Shown here: positions 9,581 through 21,628 of the stretch, one piece after another
Numbering within the stretch: position 1 is the stretch's first letter
How the letters are laid out: every line of letters begins with the position of its first letter
From: Lepas anatifera
Lineage: Eukaryota; Arthropoda; Thecostraca; Lepadidae
Direction of reading: 5' to 3'
DNA length: 64,000 bases
NCBI GenBank assembly: GCA_034440635.1
Contig: JAOTON010000940.1
Location: 1,188,001 to 1,252,000 of the forward strand
The notes under the pieces: generated by a model
The model's input: the letters and a program-made list of their open reading frames with translations, nothing else
Database searches by the model: none
Told to the model about the DNA's origin: nothing
Translations under genes and position numbers: made by a program

Positions 9581-11183
9581 TCAGAACTTGTCCACCAGCT
9601 GCAGTATCCTCTGTTGTTCTGCCAGCCGCTGCTCCGAGCTCTCCCCCTCGCCCAGGTTACCCGCGTACTCTCTCATGATGTTCCGGATCGTCTTGACGGA
9701 AGCGTTCCTGATGTTCAGCATCTGCATGACCCACTGTTTGATGGAGGTGGGGCCGGCGGACCTCCACGATGATGAAGTCGACCAGCTGGAGGGTGAAGAG
9801 GCCGCCCTCCAGTCGACGCACGTACACCTCGCCATCGGTCAAGTCCGGCTCCCGCTCCAGCACGGCGTCAGTGGCGTACACCTTATCCAGGTACTTGAAG
9901 TGCAGCTCCATTAGCCTGTCGACTTTCTCGCAGTCGTTCTCGGTGAATTTGGAGATGATCCGCTGCCGCAGCTGGCCACGACAGTGACGCAGAAGACCAC
10001 ACAGGATCGACACCACGTGTTCTTCGTGCTCTTCAACGCTGAGACCTTTCCGCTTGTGCTTGCGCGGAGTGTGCATAAACAGGGGGGAAGAGAGTGCGCA
10101 GGCCGAGGATCTCCACCAGCTTGTTGCAGTTGTCGGCACCCGAGGGGCCGGAGGTGGCGTAGTTCAACACCTTTAACGCCCCGTTCCGCGATAGCTTCTT
10201 TTCTCTGAGCATGAGGTTCATCAGCTGGAGCCCCTCGCCCCTCAGGAAGCGCTCCTTGTTCTCCGCCACCAGCAGCACCGAGCAGAGCGCGTCGAACATG
10301 TTCTCCATGCACTCCTGCCTGCTCCTCCGAGGAGCTCGGGTCGTGGCGTTTGTAGTAGGCCAGCTGCTGCAGCAGGACGTCGATCCCCTCCAACTACCCC
10401 AGCATCGTCCTGTTCTCCTCATGACTCTGCACCAGTACGGACAGCATCTCGCTGGCGTACAGCTTGTTGGCGTCGAAGGGCGCCTTCTTCTGCAGCCCGG
10501 TCAGCAGCCACTGCAGCAGGCCCTGCTGGGCGGCCGGCAGGCAGGCCGCCGGCCGCAGCTCCGTCACGTTCTCTACTATGGCCAGCGCGCTGTGGACGCC
10601 CGCCGACTCCTCGGCCACGGCCTCGTCCAGCCGCTCCATGGTGTGAACCAGCACGGCGACCGCCAGCAGCTCCGCCACCAGACGCTCGGCGCCCCGCTCA
10701 GCCTCGTCCGAGTCTGTGTCGACGTCAGTCAGCTCCTGCAGCAGGTCGATGACAGCTATGGTGACGTCAGTGTTGTCGTGGGCCAGCAGCGCCAGCAGCG
10801 AGCTCACCGCGCCCATTTCCACCAGCCGCGGGAACAGCTCCGGGCCCGTGGCAACCGCGTGCAGCGCCTGTATGGCCTCGTGGAGGGCCAGTTCAGAGTC
10901 GAGGAACCTCCGGGGCGTCGGCGTGCTTGGTCCGCATCTCCTGGTTCTTGAGGATACGCTTCTCCAGCTGTAGTACCAGCCGCTTCAGCAGGTTCTCGTC
11001 CATCGGCTCCACCTCCAGCTCCTCCTCCACCATGCGCAGTATGTCATCAGTAGAGGGCTCCTCGCCCTCTCCGACCCCCGGAGGCGCTCACTTCCGAGCA
11101 GGCTCCTCTTCGTCATCGTCGCCCTCCTGCTGTCGCTTCGTGTTCTGGTCCGGCTTGTAGGAGAGCAGCTCCGAAACGTCCAT
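9581..11183 (-). pseudogene. CTNNBL1: Intronless, frame-broken copy of CTNNBL1 (beta-catenin-like protein 1)
   Basis: CTNNBL1 is a nuclear armadillo-repeat protein of the Prp19/CDC5L spliceosome complex. From ATG (11183) to TGA (9581) the full protein can be followed without introns: MDVSELLSYKPDQNTKR, LLALLAHDNTDVTIAVIDLL, FDANKLYASEMLSVLVQ, GEGLQLMNLMLREKK, KFTENDCEKVDRLMELHFKY, NIRNASVKTIRNIMREYAGN. It is broken by an in-frame TGA (11090-11088) and TAG (10396-10394), and by frame changes near 10908, 10325, 10085 and 9760. The length (1603 bp) is close to the human CDS (about 1.7 kb), so little is missing. Lack of introns plus decay indicates a processed pseudogene. The neighbouring ZGPAT exons are frame-clean, which argues against general assembly error. 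A recently decayed single-exon gene is the alternative. Confidence 0.88.
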
Positions 11184-11830
11184 AGCTGGACGTCACGCTG
11201 AAGCTAACAAATAGGTCAGCTGCCAAGACCTCACTACATTTAGAGCTTCCCCTGAATAGGAGAGCGTAACACTCTATAGCGACTTCGTTTCGTTTGCAAG
11301 AGTAGTACAACGCCGCACATGCGCCAGAGTCGTATGCAGCCTGTACTTTTTTTTAAAGAATGAGCCTCGCACAAAAAAAGGAAGATGCTCCGACATGCTC
11401 GCATATGTGGGCCATAATATTTAGTGAGAGAAGAATGAGAATGGAGGTAGAGAGAGAAAAGAGGGAGATAGAGGAGTCATAAGAGAGGTGTTCGACGAAT
11501 ATTTGAATAGGAATTTCAGACGGGAGAAGGATCAGGTAAGGTAGACCTTGACATAGCTCCTTGACATGCAATTCGCTTTGAGAAAGCAAAACTGTCCCCA
11601 AACGCGACCAGCATCCCCCCGCAAAGGACGAGAGTGGTCAGACACGAGGTCCAGGGCCAAAAGGGGAGACAGACAGCCCGGCGTCAGGCAGCTTCCCGCG
11701 CAGCATCCCCGAAAGGAGAGACAGGACCAACGAATTTACTGCACCAAGGTAAAAAAATTTAGGAGAAAAAAATCACCAGGGCTAATGGATTTATACAAGT
11801 AAGATTGGTTCTGAAAGGTGTTAAGTGAAT
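11184..11830. other. No gene recognised
   Basis: AT-rich stretch with purine-rich tracts (agagagaaaagaggga near 11450) and an unconvincing open frame at 11566-11802. Its right part is probably the 3' tail of the LINE at 11831-14400. Confidence 0.4.
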
Positions 11831-14400
11831 TCAGTATGTATCTGTGAAAATTTTCTTAATGACTTTTTTAAAGAATGGTTTGGAAAAGGGTATATCTTGG
11901 AGATTTGGTATTTTACTGGCTATAATGTCATTCCAAAGACGCGGGCAAGTAATGGTGAAAGCAAATGACCTGTATATAGTCTCAGCACCTGGTTCCTGAA
12001 AATGAACAACCCTACGTGTGTTTCTTGTTGTGTGATAAAGTTGAAAATGACTTGTAAATATTTCAGGGAGCTTTCCATGCATAAAGCTGTGAATTACCAT
12101 AATTTTCTGTTGTTTAATGATGTCTGGGAACTTGAGAAGATTCAGGCTTTTGAAGATTGGGCTTGAAAGAGCTCCTGGTTCTGCTGACACAATTATTCTA
12201 ATTATTCGTTTCTGCAGGTTGACTAGTTTAGTTAGGTTGGTCTGGAAGTTACTGCCCCAAACAATAGCATTATAGCTTAGATACGGGAGAATCAATGTGT
12301 TATAGAGTAGAAGCTGCGTTCTTTCATCCAGCATGAATTTCGCCCTAGAAATAACACCAATATTACGTCTTATCATATTACAAGTTGTTGTGATATGGGT
12401 CTTCCATTTAAGATTTTCATCAACTGTGACACCGAGATACTTTACTGATTCAGATCTAGAGATTGGATTTTCGTTTAGGTGCAGAGTTAAATTTCGGAGC
12501 CTGTTAGTTATAGAATATATCTGGTAAAATGTTTTAGATGTATTAAGGGTTAATCTGTTGGCACATAGCCAATCACATATTTTAGGTGATTCCTGTTTTA
12601 TTTGGAGCTCAACATCAGCAAGAGTTTTACCAGTGAAGAAAATTGAAGTATCATCTGCAAACAAAAAGTAATTTGGAACAGAGGAAGACTTGAATATGTC
12701 ATTAATGTAGATTATAAACAGGATGGGGCCCAAAATAGACCCCCTGCGGAACCCCAGTGTGGATGGTTTCAGGGCGAGATGTAATATTGACATGATCCAA
12801 CTTTGTTTTTTGTACTCTGTTTTGAAGATATGCAGAGACGGTGATGGACGCCTTCGTCAGCGGCACCCGCACCGAGGCGGACCCGACCAGGGACATCCCC
12901 GGCATCCCGGACGTCGGGGCGGATGGCGGGGAACCGGACTTTGCGGGGGACCGGGAGTCTGGGGACAGTGAGGGTGTGGCTGGCGCCACGGGTGCCGGAG
13001 GGGGAGGCTGCTCCCATTGGCGGTGTCTGCGCACTGTAGGCCATAGATCAATGTTTATTTGTTTTCGCTCACGTTTTAACTGTGCTTTTTTGTCCGGCTC
13101 ATACGTTCATCATCATCCTGATTTATTATTTCACGGAATCGGCCGGTAGACGTCTGCCGGGCTCCGAGCCCGTGCCCGTCTGGGCGTAATTTAGAGCGCT
13201 CGCGCCGTCGGCGGTCACGGGTTCGGGGCTCAGCTCCTCCGTTTATAATTGTATTTGTCCACCTCAGTCGGCCGGGGCTTGTTTTTAGGGTCTTGTATGT
13301 TTTATGTACCGCCGTAGTGAAATATCGTGTATGGTTGGAAGATATGATTGGACATTTTAAGATTCATTTCTGATGCCATACATATCATTTTTTCAATAGA
13401 ATCTTGATTAACGGTGTCGAATGTTTTTTGATCCAAGTATATACCTACACAAGCTTTGTTTCTGGAAATATTTGAGGTTATATAATCATGAATAAGGGCG
13501 GGGCATGAAGGTTGTTTTCCTAAATCCAAATGGAGATTCATAGAGGATGTTGTTTCTCTCTATGAAATATGACAGTTGATTATACAGAATTATTTCAAGA
13601 ACTTTGGATAATACTGGCAGGATAGAGATTGGCCTATAGTTAGTGAATTGGCTTGTTGAACCTGATTTGAAGAGGGGCTTAACAGTGGCAATTTTTAGAA
13701 TATCAGGGAAAATCTGCTCTTCCAGGGAAGAGTTCATAACATGGGTAATTTCTGTAGCTAAGTAAGGTGCAAGTTTTTTTAAGAGTTTGCCCCTTATATC
13801 ATCAGCTCCAGGACCAGCATTGTTTAGACTTTGTATAATGTTTAGAACTTCATTACAGGAGACTTGGTGCAGAATTATATCCTCATTTATGTTGAAATCA
13901 TTAAGGAAAGCTAGCGGATCAGTTGATGATAGAGGTAGACGAGACTGTAGGTCTTTACCAATTGTAGCAATGAAATTGTTGAATTTTGAAGCCATTTGTT
14001 TTGGGTCTTGAATTTCGTCTTCGTCATGGTGGAAAAAGTTAGGAAATTGGTTCCCAACTTTTTGTTCCGTCTGATTATTTCATTAATAGTTTTCCATAGT
14101 TGTCGTGAATTGTTTTGATTTTCTTCCAACTTATTCCTAAACTAAGTATATTTGGCTTCTTTAAGCACAGCATTTAATCTGTTACGATATTGACTGAATT
14201 GGACACGGTTATGGGTGGTCCGATTTTTAAGGAATTTTTATCAAGTTAATTCTTTTTATTTATACATCTGATCATCGCCTGAGATGTCCAGGGCTGGATT
14301 GGCTGAGTTTATATTCTTTTTCATTGTAGACATAAGTTTATGTTCATGTTGAATTGTGGTGACCAATAGACTTGCATAGGCATTTGCACTGCTGTGGGTA
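11831..14400 (-). mobile_element. Decayed CR1/Jockey-type non-LTR retrotransposon, reverse transcriptase region
   Basis: Read on the minus strand from right to left: N-terminal RT linker (VQFSQYRNRLNAVLKEAKYT, WKTINEIIRRNKKLG), palm (NNAGPGADDIRGKLLKKLAP, FTNYRPISILPVLSKVLEII), the LDLKKAFDTVNH-type motif here as LDQKTFDTVNQ, then VPQG and SILGPILFIIYIND, the catalytic FADDTSIFF (12793-11831 frame), and the thumb VKYLGVTVDENLKWKTHI to FTDTY stop at 11831. Several frameshifts and stops separate these blocks, and a foreign segment splits the palm between DTVN and SAYLQNR. It copies itself by target-primed reverse transcription when intact; this copy is dead. The endonuclease half is missing. 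Confidence 0.9.
12845..13370. other. GC-rich insertion inside the LINE reverse transcriptase
   Basis: About 0.5 kb of GC-rich sequence separates the RT blocks ending EKM and beginning SAYLQNRVQKTKLD. A plus-strand frame runs through it (TEADPTRDIPGIPDVGADGG to HHHPDLLFHGIGR, stop near 13147). Base composition and codon use are unlike the host LINE. It may be a retroposed 3' gene fragment or a short transposon. No poly(A) or inverted ends are clear, and boundaries are approximate. Confidence 0.5.
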
Positions 14401-15466
14401 GGAGCCGCATCCAGGGAAGCCTTCACACGCATAGCTAGCAGTGACCCAAAATAGGTTTTGCGCTAGGGTGTCAAGTGGAAAATTCAGCTCGGAATATATG
14501 GCAAGTGAGTGGAAAATTCCCCCAAAATGTATGGTGGAGTAAAAAATTTCCAATTTGGGTACTCAGGTGGTAAACTCTCAGAGCCCTTGTTTGAACAGAG
14601 GGATGGATATTTCCTTTAATTTTCTCAAAGTAAATATTCTAAATCGTCACCAAGCAGCATTGTTTGACCATTACCATGTGAAAAATTTGAGTTAAGCAGG
14701 TAAATCTTTACCAACTGAAACCCCCTGATGCAGTCTTCAATTTTTTACAGAATTGGGTGAATTTCCACAAATAAAAAGCTTTTTGGGGGCTTCTGAGACC
14801 AACCTTCGGGAAAGAACTCTGGGAGCCACCAAGACTAACATTTGTGGGGGAAGATCAACTCTTGGGGGGCTTCCCTAGACCAACTCTTGTGCCCCTCCTC
14901 TCTTCTCTCACACAACCAGCTCTAAAGGGCCCATGAGACGAAATATTGGGGCCCCCTTAGACCAACTCTGCAGATGCGGCCTCCGAGATCGGCAGGTGGT
15001 AAAAAATGAAAAGGGATTTTTTTCATGCAATACCTAGTGCCAAAATTAATTATCTAAGCATACACTGTATATTTTTTTCTGTCCGGGACAACGCCCCTCC
15101 TATACCTATACCTATAGTTATCGGAATTTTGGAGGCCACTCCTGACCTTAATCACTGCACCTCGCATACACCTATGCTAGGGCCCAGTAGAGCCTTGGTT
15201 TCCACATAACTAACCCAAACGAAACTACAAACTTTCTATCATGGCAATAAACTCTTCCAGACTCTAGCTAAAAGTTTCTTTTCTTTACCTAACAATTCCC
15301 CTGCTTCTTTTCACATATATGCTCACCTTCATATGAATATGCTGCTTCTATCAATATCTAATCGAAGCTGATCGAAGCTACAGCCTCCTTTCTGGGTTGT
15401 TTCTTCCTTCCTTTCGTCTACAATCAGCTAGGCGCGGCGGCAGATGGAAACGCGGCCGGAAAAGAA
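14401..15466. other. No gene recognised
   Basis: Flank between the LINE and the first foldback element. Contains diffuse repeat-like text (agaccaactcttg near 14805, 14875 and 14955, about 75 bp apart) suggesting a short decayed tandem repeat. No supported coding region. Confidence 0.4.
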
Positions 15467-15475
15467 GAAGTCGTG
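15467..15475. repeat. FB-A target-site duplication, left copy
   Basis: GAAGTCGTG, directly abutting the left inverted terminus. It pairs with GAATTCGTG at 24239-24247 (8 of 9 identical). Confidence 0.65.
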
Positions 15476-15634
15476 ATGTAACGGAAGTTAGCACAGGTTC
15501 AGCACAGGTTCAGCACACATTCATATTCAGTCCACTCTTAACTCATTACAAAAAAAGAGTTATTTCTGTTCATAGAGGACACAAAAAGAAACAAAAAATA
15601 TGTTTTCCGCATCATTTTTACCCTCCAAAGATAA

Positions 15635-16079
15635 TCCAACCATCATTTTAGTCATGGGGCCCATAGGGGCCCCACTAGGGCACTTTGAAAATTTTGGCGA
15701 ATAGGGCGGACTACTTCGATTTTCTTCAAAATTGGTAAATAGCACCTTCATACCAGAAGGATAAATCTGGCTGAAGAACATGCCCGTTGCATTGATTAAG
15801 AGGGGCCCTAAAGGGGCCTCGAATTTTCAAAAACAAATTATCCACCAATAAACACAAAAAAATCATCCATTGATACCTATCATACGAAAGGGCTCGTTTT
15901 CCCAAAGATAATCCAACCATCATTTTAGTCATGGGGCCCATAGGGGCCCCACTAGAGCACTTTGAAAATTTTTGGCGAATAGGGCGGACTACTTCGATTT
16001 TCTTCAAAACTGGTATATAGCACCTTCATACCAGAAGAATAAATCTGGCTGAAGAACATGCCCGTTGCATTGATTAAGA
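15635..16079 (-). repeat. 277-bp satellite, left-arm block 1 (~1.6 copies)
   Basis: Units recur at 277-bp spacing (CATGGGGCCCATAGGGGCCC at 15653 and 15930). Interrupted at 16080 by the nested element and resumed at 18965 in the middle of the same unit. Confidence 0.9.
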
Positions 16080-17129
16080 CCCTAGCGGAAACAAATATTG
16101 TATCGATATTGGTCAATATTTGTTAAAGGTTGAAATCCAATATTGGCATTCAATATTATTATAACATTGTATCAATATTAGAGGCGTTGATATATTGTTT
16201 ATTTTTCATTGACTATCAATATTAGCTTTCCATGTTTTTTCCTTCTCATTTCGATATTGAAAATATGTTTTTCTAATGTTAAAGCACAATATTCCAGACC
16301 AATATTTTCTCGCTCTTGTTTCAATGTCGAATTTGTGTTGAAATATAATATTGTAGCTTAATATTATGTTAACATGGTATAAATGTTAGGTTATGTCGAA
16401 AAATGGGCTAATTTTCACCGATCATCAATATTACAATTTAAGATTTTTCATTATTATTTCGATATTGGACATGTTGGTTAATGTTGAGGCACGATATTAC
16501 AGGCCGACATGTTATCGCTCTTTTCAGTGTTAAATTTATGTTGATGTGCAATATTGCAGCTCAATATTTTGTTAGCATTTATCCATGTTGGGTAATGTCG
16601 AGAAATGGACTAATTTGCACCGATCATCAATATTGCAATCCGAACTTTTTCATTCATATTTGGTTATTGAAAATATGTTATTTTTTAATGTTAAAGCACA
16701 ACATTCCTGACCGATAATTTCTCGCTCGTGTTTGCATCAATGTTAGATAATGTCGAAAAATGAGCTAATTTACCTTTATTATCAATATTACAATCCAAGC
16801 CTTTTCAGTCATATTTGGATATTGAAAGGATGGTTTTTGAATGTTGAAGCAAAATATCCTATACCAATATGTGCTTGCTTTTATTTCAATGTTAAGCTTA
16901 TGTTGAAATATAATACTGCAGCTCGATACTTTTTTCCCTTATACTTAATATTTTTTACCGTTGAAACACAATAGGTATTTTAGACCCATATTTTTCCTAT
17001 ACGGTGTCTGTTTGGAAATGATCGGTCGACTCATGTTAGTGTAGCTCAGCTTCAAAGTAGGATATTTTGCGCTATACCCTAGTAAAAAAATACTATGGGA
17101 TGCTGAAAAATCCCAGTGTGACACATGGT

Positions 17130-17335
17130 ATTTGCCTGTCCCACTGGGATTATCCCCTGGGACTTCCATGGGATTTTCGCTCAACAGGTGGGATTTACCC
17201 GTCCCACTGGGACTGTCTCCAGGGACATTCCATGGGATTTTCGCTCAACAGGTGGGACTTGCCTGACCCCAGGCATGTCGCTCAATGGATGGGTTTCACC
17301 TGTCCCAACGGGACTGTCGCATTGCATTGGTGTTC
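17130..17335. repeat. ~63-bp minisatellite in the nested element
   Basis: Three to four units built around CATGGGATTTTCGCTCAACA ggtggga and GTCCCACTGGGA, with shorter degenerate units at the edges. Confidence 0.75.
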
Positions 17336-17339
17336 AACG

Positions 17340-18480
17340 TAGATTTCCCAGTCATAACGAGATTCCCGTGAAATACGTACTTCCATACATGTATTCAGGT
17401 GCAGCACATTGCATGCACAACACACGTTAAATGAAGACGAATCTTAAGCAAATGTTTACATACCTATGGTTCCAAATGCTTTATTTTCAAAAGAAGAAAC
17501 AAATAAGCGAATGGCTATGTGAGCAGGTAGGAGAGGTCGCAGTTATGCTCTACCGCGCCATGCTCCCACTCCTCTCGCGTCGCGGCTCTAGGGTGCGCTG
17601 CCGGCGCGGCGTCTCCCCTCCGCGCCCGACCGCGCCTCGGGCGGTTGCGCGGGGACGGCTTTCTTTTGTATGGCCGCATTCCGTTGGCCTTAAGGGGGCA
17701 TTCAGTCGCAGAAGGAAACTGGTCGTGGTGGAACGGTCATACTGTGGCGAGGAGTCCGTAAGTTTTGAGGACATTTACTCGTGGGTGCATTGCTAAAAGC
17801 AGGCCCAGACCAAACTACGTTTGTTGACAATGTAAGGTAGGGGGAGAACATGCAATGCAGATATGACGCGAGGAGCTACCACCTTCATCAAAATTCCAAG
17901 CTGTTCTAATGCAACGCATCTCCGGCGTAAGTGAGTACCAATTCGAGCCACATTCGAATAACCCACCCAGTGTTCCTTGATTTGACTGGTTAATCTTATT
18001 ATAAACAATTGTGTTTACTTGCAGCGGATTTAAAGGATTTATCGACACATTGGTGTTGTTCTCATAAAAAATGTGGTTTTCTTCTTCTACAGATGAGTAC
18101 ACGGAGGCACATGACACGAAAGGAGGGGGAGGAATCTTCGGAAGCCCACATGTAGTGCTTGCACTGGAGACCACAAAGGATCACTGGAGGCCATCATAGA
18201 CCGCTGGAAGTCACCCGAGCGCCGGAAAATGACCACCAGAAACCATCAGATCATCAGAAAACGACGACCAGAGACCGTCAGATCTCCAGAAACCATAAAA
18301 AATGACCACCAGAAACCATCAGAAACCATCAAACCACTAGAGTGGAATGGCCGAGAACGGGATTAAGCTCAATCAAGCTGCGGAAGAAAATCCACGATGA
18401 GCAAAAGTTTTTGAATCGAAGTGTCTCGAAAGCTCTAGAAGTGTGAAGTGTGTCGCGGCGGGACCCACTGAGTCTGTAAA
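17340..18480. other. Middle of the nested element, no gene recognised
   Basis: A GC-rich patch at 17540-17720 is followed by ordinary sequence, then a short degenerate repeat of agaaaccatcaga / gaccaccagaaacc (18220-18340). Open frames here (17431-17796 plus, 17815-18174 minus) resemble no family I know. Confidence 0.5.
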
Positions 18481-18964
18481 GCGTGTTTAAATATAATAGT
18501 CTGCTTTTGATATTGATCCCAATGTCCTCATATATTTTTATTTATTGATCCCAATATTGTGTTAATATTGGCCCCAATATTGTGTCGATATTAGTTCCAA
18601 TATTGTCAATTTTACCTCAATATTGGTCTCAATATTGCATCAATATCAGTCCCAATATTGTATCAATATTAGGCCCAATATTGCATCAATATTGGTATCA
18701 ACATTGCACCAATATTGGTCTCAATATTCCATCAATAATGGTCTCAATATTGCATCTATATTGATCTCAATATTGCATCAATATTGGTATCGATATCATT
18801 TCGATATTGAGGACTAATGTTGGGACAATATTTAGTATAAATATCTCCTCAATGTTTCGGAACAATATTGATACAATATTTTTAGTGGCTAACATTTCAA
18901 TATTTCCACAATATTAGGATCAATATTGCTGCAATATTTTTTCAACATTTAATTTCCGCTAGGG

Positions 18965-20105
18965 AGGGGCCCTAAAGGGGCCTCGAATTTTCAAAAACCA
19001 ATTATCCACCAATAAATACAAAAAATCATACAATGATACCTATCATATGAAAGGGCTCGTTTTCCCAAAGATGATCCAACCATCATTTTAGTCATGGGGC
19101 CCATAGGGGCCCCACTAGGGCACTTTGAAAATTTTGGCGAATAGGGCGGACTACTTCGATTTTCTTCAAAATTGGTATATAGCACCTTCATACCAGAAGG
19201 ATAAGTCTGGCTGAAGAACATGCCCGTTGCATTGATTAAGAGGGGCCCTAAACGGGCCTCGAAATTTTCAAAAACCAATTATCCACCAATAAATACAAAA
19301 AAATCATCCAATGACACCTATCATATGAAAGGGCTCGTTTTCCCAAAGACAATCCAACCATCATTTTAGTCATGGGGCCCATAGGGGCCCCACTAGGCAC
19401 TTTGAAAATTTTGGCGAATAGGGCGGACTACTTCGATTTCTTCAAAATTGGTATATAGCACCTTCATACCAGAAAGATAAATCTGGCTGAAGAACATGCC
19501 CGTTGCATTAATTAAGAGGGGCCCTAAAGGGGTCTCGAATTTTCAAAAACCAATTATCCACCAATAAATACAAAAAAATCATACAATGATACCTATCATA
19601 TGAAAGGGCTCGTTTTCCCAAAGATAATCCAACCATCATTTTAGTCATGGGGCCCATAGGGGCCCCACTAGGGCACTTTGAAAATTTTGGCGAATAGGGC
19701 GGACTACTTCGATTTTCTTCAAAATTGGTATATAGCACCTTCATACCAGAAGGATAAATCTGGCTGAAGAACATGCCCGTTGCATTGATTAAGAGGGGCC
19801 CTAAAGGGGCCTCGAATCTTCAAAAACCAATTATCCACCAATAAATACAAAAAAATCATCCAATTATACCTATCATATGAAAGGGCTCGTTTTCCCAAAG
19901 ATAATCCAACCATCATTTTAGTCATGGGGCCCATAGGGGCCCCACTAGGGCACTTTAAAAATTTTGGCGAATAGGGCGGACTACTTCGATTTTCTTCAAA
20001 ATTGGTATATAGCACCTTCATACCAGAAGGATAAATCTGGCTGAAGAACATGCCCGTTGTATTGATTAAAAGGGGCCCTAAAGGGGCCTCGAATATTCAA
20101 AAAAA
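18965..20105 (-). repeat. 277-bp satellite, left-arm block 2 (~4.1 copies)
   Basis: CATGGGGCCCATA recurs at 19093, 19371, 19646 and 19923. Same orientation as block 1 and opposite to the right arm. Units are about 95% alike by eye. Because 277 is not a multiple of three, each unit's roughly 90-110-codon open stretch shifts frame, giving a staircase of similar open frames that is not evidence of a gene. Confidence 0.92.
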
Positions 20106-20168
20106 ACAATTATCTATCAATCAATACGAAAAAATGAACTGAAAATCGATCAAGGCAGTAGAATTCTA

Positions 20169-20194
20169 CTTACCTTTACTTAAGTAAAGGTAAG
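20169..20194. repeat. Perfect 26-bp palindrome
   Basis: CTTACCTTTACTT followed by its exact reverse complement, centred on CTTAAG, next to further TTACCTTT-type repeats. It can extrude as a short hairpin at the arm/core junction of FB-A. Confidence 0.85.
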
Positions 20195-21274
20195 TTAAAG
20201 GTAAGTGGGGAAAGGTAAAGGAATGTAATGGGATTATCGATAAACATTTCTGCCGCCGCCATATTTGAAAGTGTCTGCTAATATAATGTCGTATTATATA
20301 TCCACAGACGGTGATTTATCATGAGGAGTTATTGACTGTTTTTTACAATATTCCATATTGTTCAAGTTGTGTAACGTTACTGGATTGGAGGAGGGGTGTA
20401 GTGGTGCTTTGGTCATGGGCGCCGAAAGCGGGGGGACGAGGGGACGCGTCCCCCCCTGTTGGCCAACCAGGGAGGGACGTCCCCCTAAAATTTTTGGGTC
20501 AATCGTCAGTAATGCTGTCAGGTACCGAATATGCTCAAAATTCGCCTCCCCCGGTCAGCACCAGCCCGGGTCCGTCCCCCCTGCGAAAATTCTGTGGCGG
20601 CGCCCCTGGCTTTCGTGATATACTTTCCATTATGAGAAGCTGTTTTGAGCTGGAGAAAAATTTTTACTTTACCTTACCTTTATTGTTTAAGAAACCCTAA
20701 TGCCTGTGGTGAAAATATATATTTTCTGGTGGATCCTCTGTTGTTCCCACTTTGACAGGCTTGTGCACTATGGAGTTGGACCCAAATTAGTGTAGGAAGG
20801 AGTTACATATTGTTCCTAATACTTGTTCAGGTTGATCTTGAAGAAGAATATATTTTTACTTCAAACTCGAACACACAGCTGGGAGAATAGTTCCAATGAT
20901 TCACCCTCCTAATGCTAAGATGGTACTTTCTTTCCCCTCAGAGGGCTTCTTGCTTACCTAAATACTTTTAATTCACAGCCTCTGGTTGTGTTGTTTACCT
21001 CTGTTTGCCTCTGGTTGTGTTTTAGTGCCATCTGGAGGAGTTCCTCCTGTATAGCCAGTTATGATATATCCAGTGATAGGTTGTACATCCACTTCATCTC
21101 TCCCCTCTTTCTTTGATGCTCAAGTAAGTGCAACTTCATGTGTCCCAACCTCTCCTTGTATGTCATCTGTTATATACCTGGTATCAGACAGATTGATTGG
21201 GGCTGCACATGCTTGCACTTCCTTGAGTCAGGACCTCGCTGTCTAGGCTGGCAAAAGCCCTCCTTTCTACTCCC

Positions 21275-21628
21275 CAGTGTGCAAAGTTTGACATTTTCAA
21301 CGAGATCTCGTCGGTGCGAGTGCCCTTGGAGACAGAAGCGAGTGGTGTGAATGTTATCAACCTGGTGCGAATTTGTGAGACTGGTGCGAGGAAGGTGATA
21401 CTGAAAACCAAACAAATAATGGCTAAATGGTTATAAAGACACAGGAGGGGGCCTTATAAAAAGTCCTCAACTACCTAACTGTTAAGAGAGGTAGCATTGC
21501 ATTGTGTGGGTAGGAATAGGTGAGTTTTTCTCCCTGGTATATGGCAGATTGGTGCAAACTTTTGGTGTCTGGCGGTGCGAGAATTTGAGATCGCTGGTGC
21601 AACTCGTCTGGCCTGCTGCCATACTGTT
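21275..21628 (+). mobile_element. hAT-like MITE, copy 1 (right end degraded)
   Basis: Begins CCAGTGTGCAAAGT and follows the copies at 48714-49058 and 57838-58193 along its length (gagatctcgtc, aacaaataatggctaaatgg, ccctggtatatggcagattgg). The right terminus has decayed to catactgtttggc, so no target duplication can be assigned. Confidence 0.8.

Larger units (their letters stand above)
16080..18964. mobile_element. Nested 2.9-kb element with CCCTAGCGGAAA inverted ends and AATATT-rich flanks
   Basis: Starts CCCTAGCGGAAA and ends TTTCCGCTAGGG, a perfect 12-bp terminal inverted repeat. It sits inside a 277-bp satellite unit, whose sequence resumes on the other side (ttaaga | element | aggggccc), so the insertion site is exact. 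The duplication is at most one base (A). About 1 kb on the left and 0.5 kb on the right are packed with AATATTG / CAATATT motifs; the middle is ordinary GC content. No transposase is recognised, so it is non-autonomous and of unknown superfamily. Confidence 0.82.

Noticed and set aside
10211..10951. Plus-strand open frame of 246 codons
   Set aside because: Antisense shadow of the CTNNBL1 copy in GC-rich sequence.
11566..11802. Small basic open frame
   Set aside because: No recognisable domain, lies in the probable LINE 3' tail, no supporting signals.
16080..18964. piggyBac identity for the CCCTAG-ended nested element
   Set aside because: piggyBac needs TTAA directly at both ends; here the flanks are ttaaga and aggggcc, with no TTAA duplication next to CCC/GGG.
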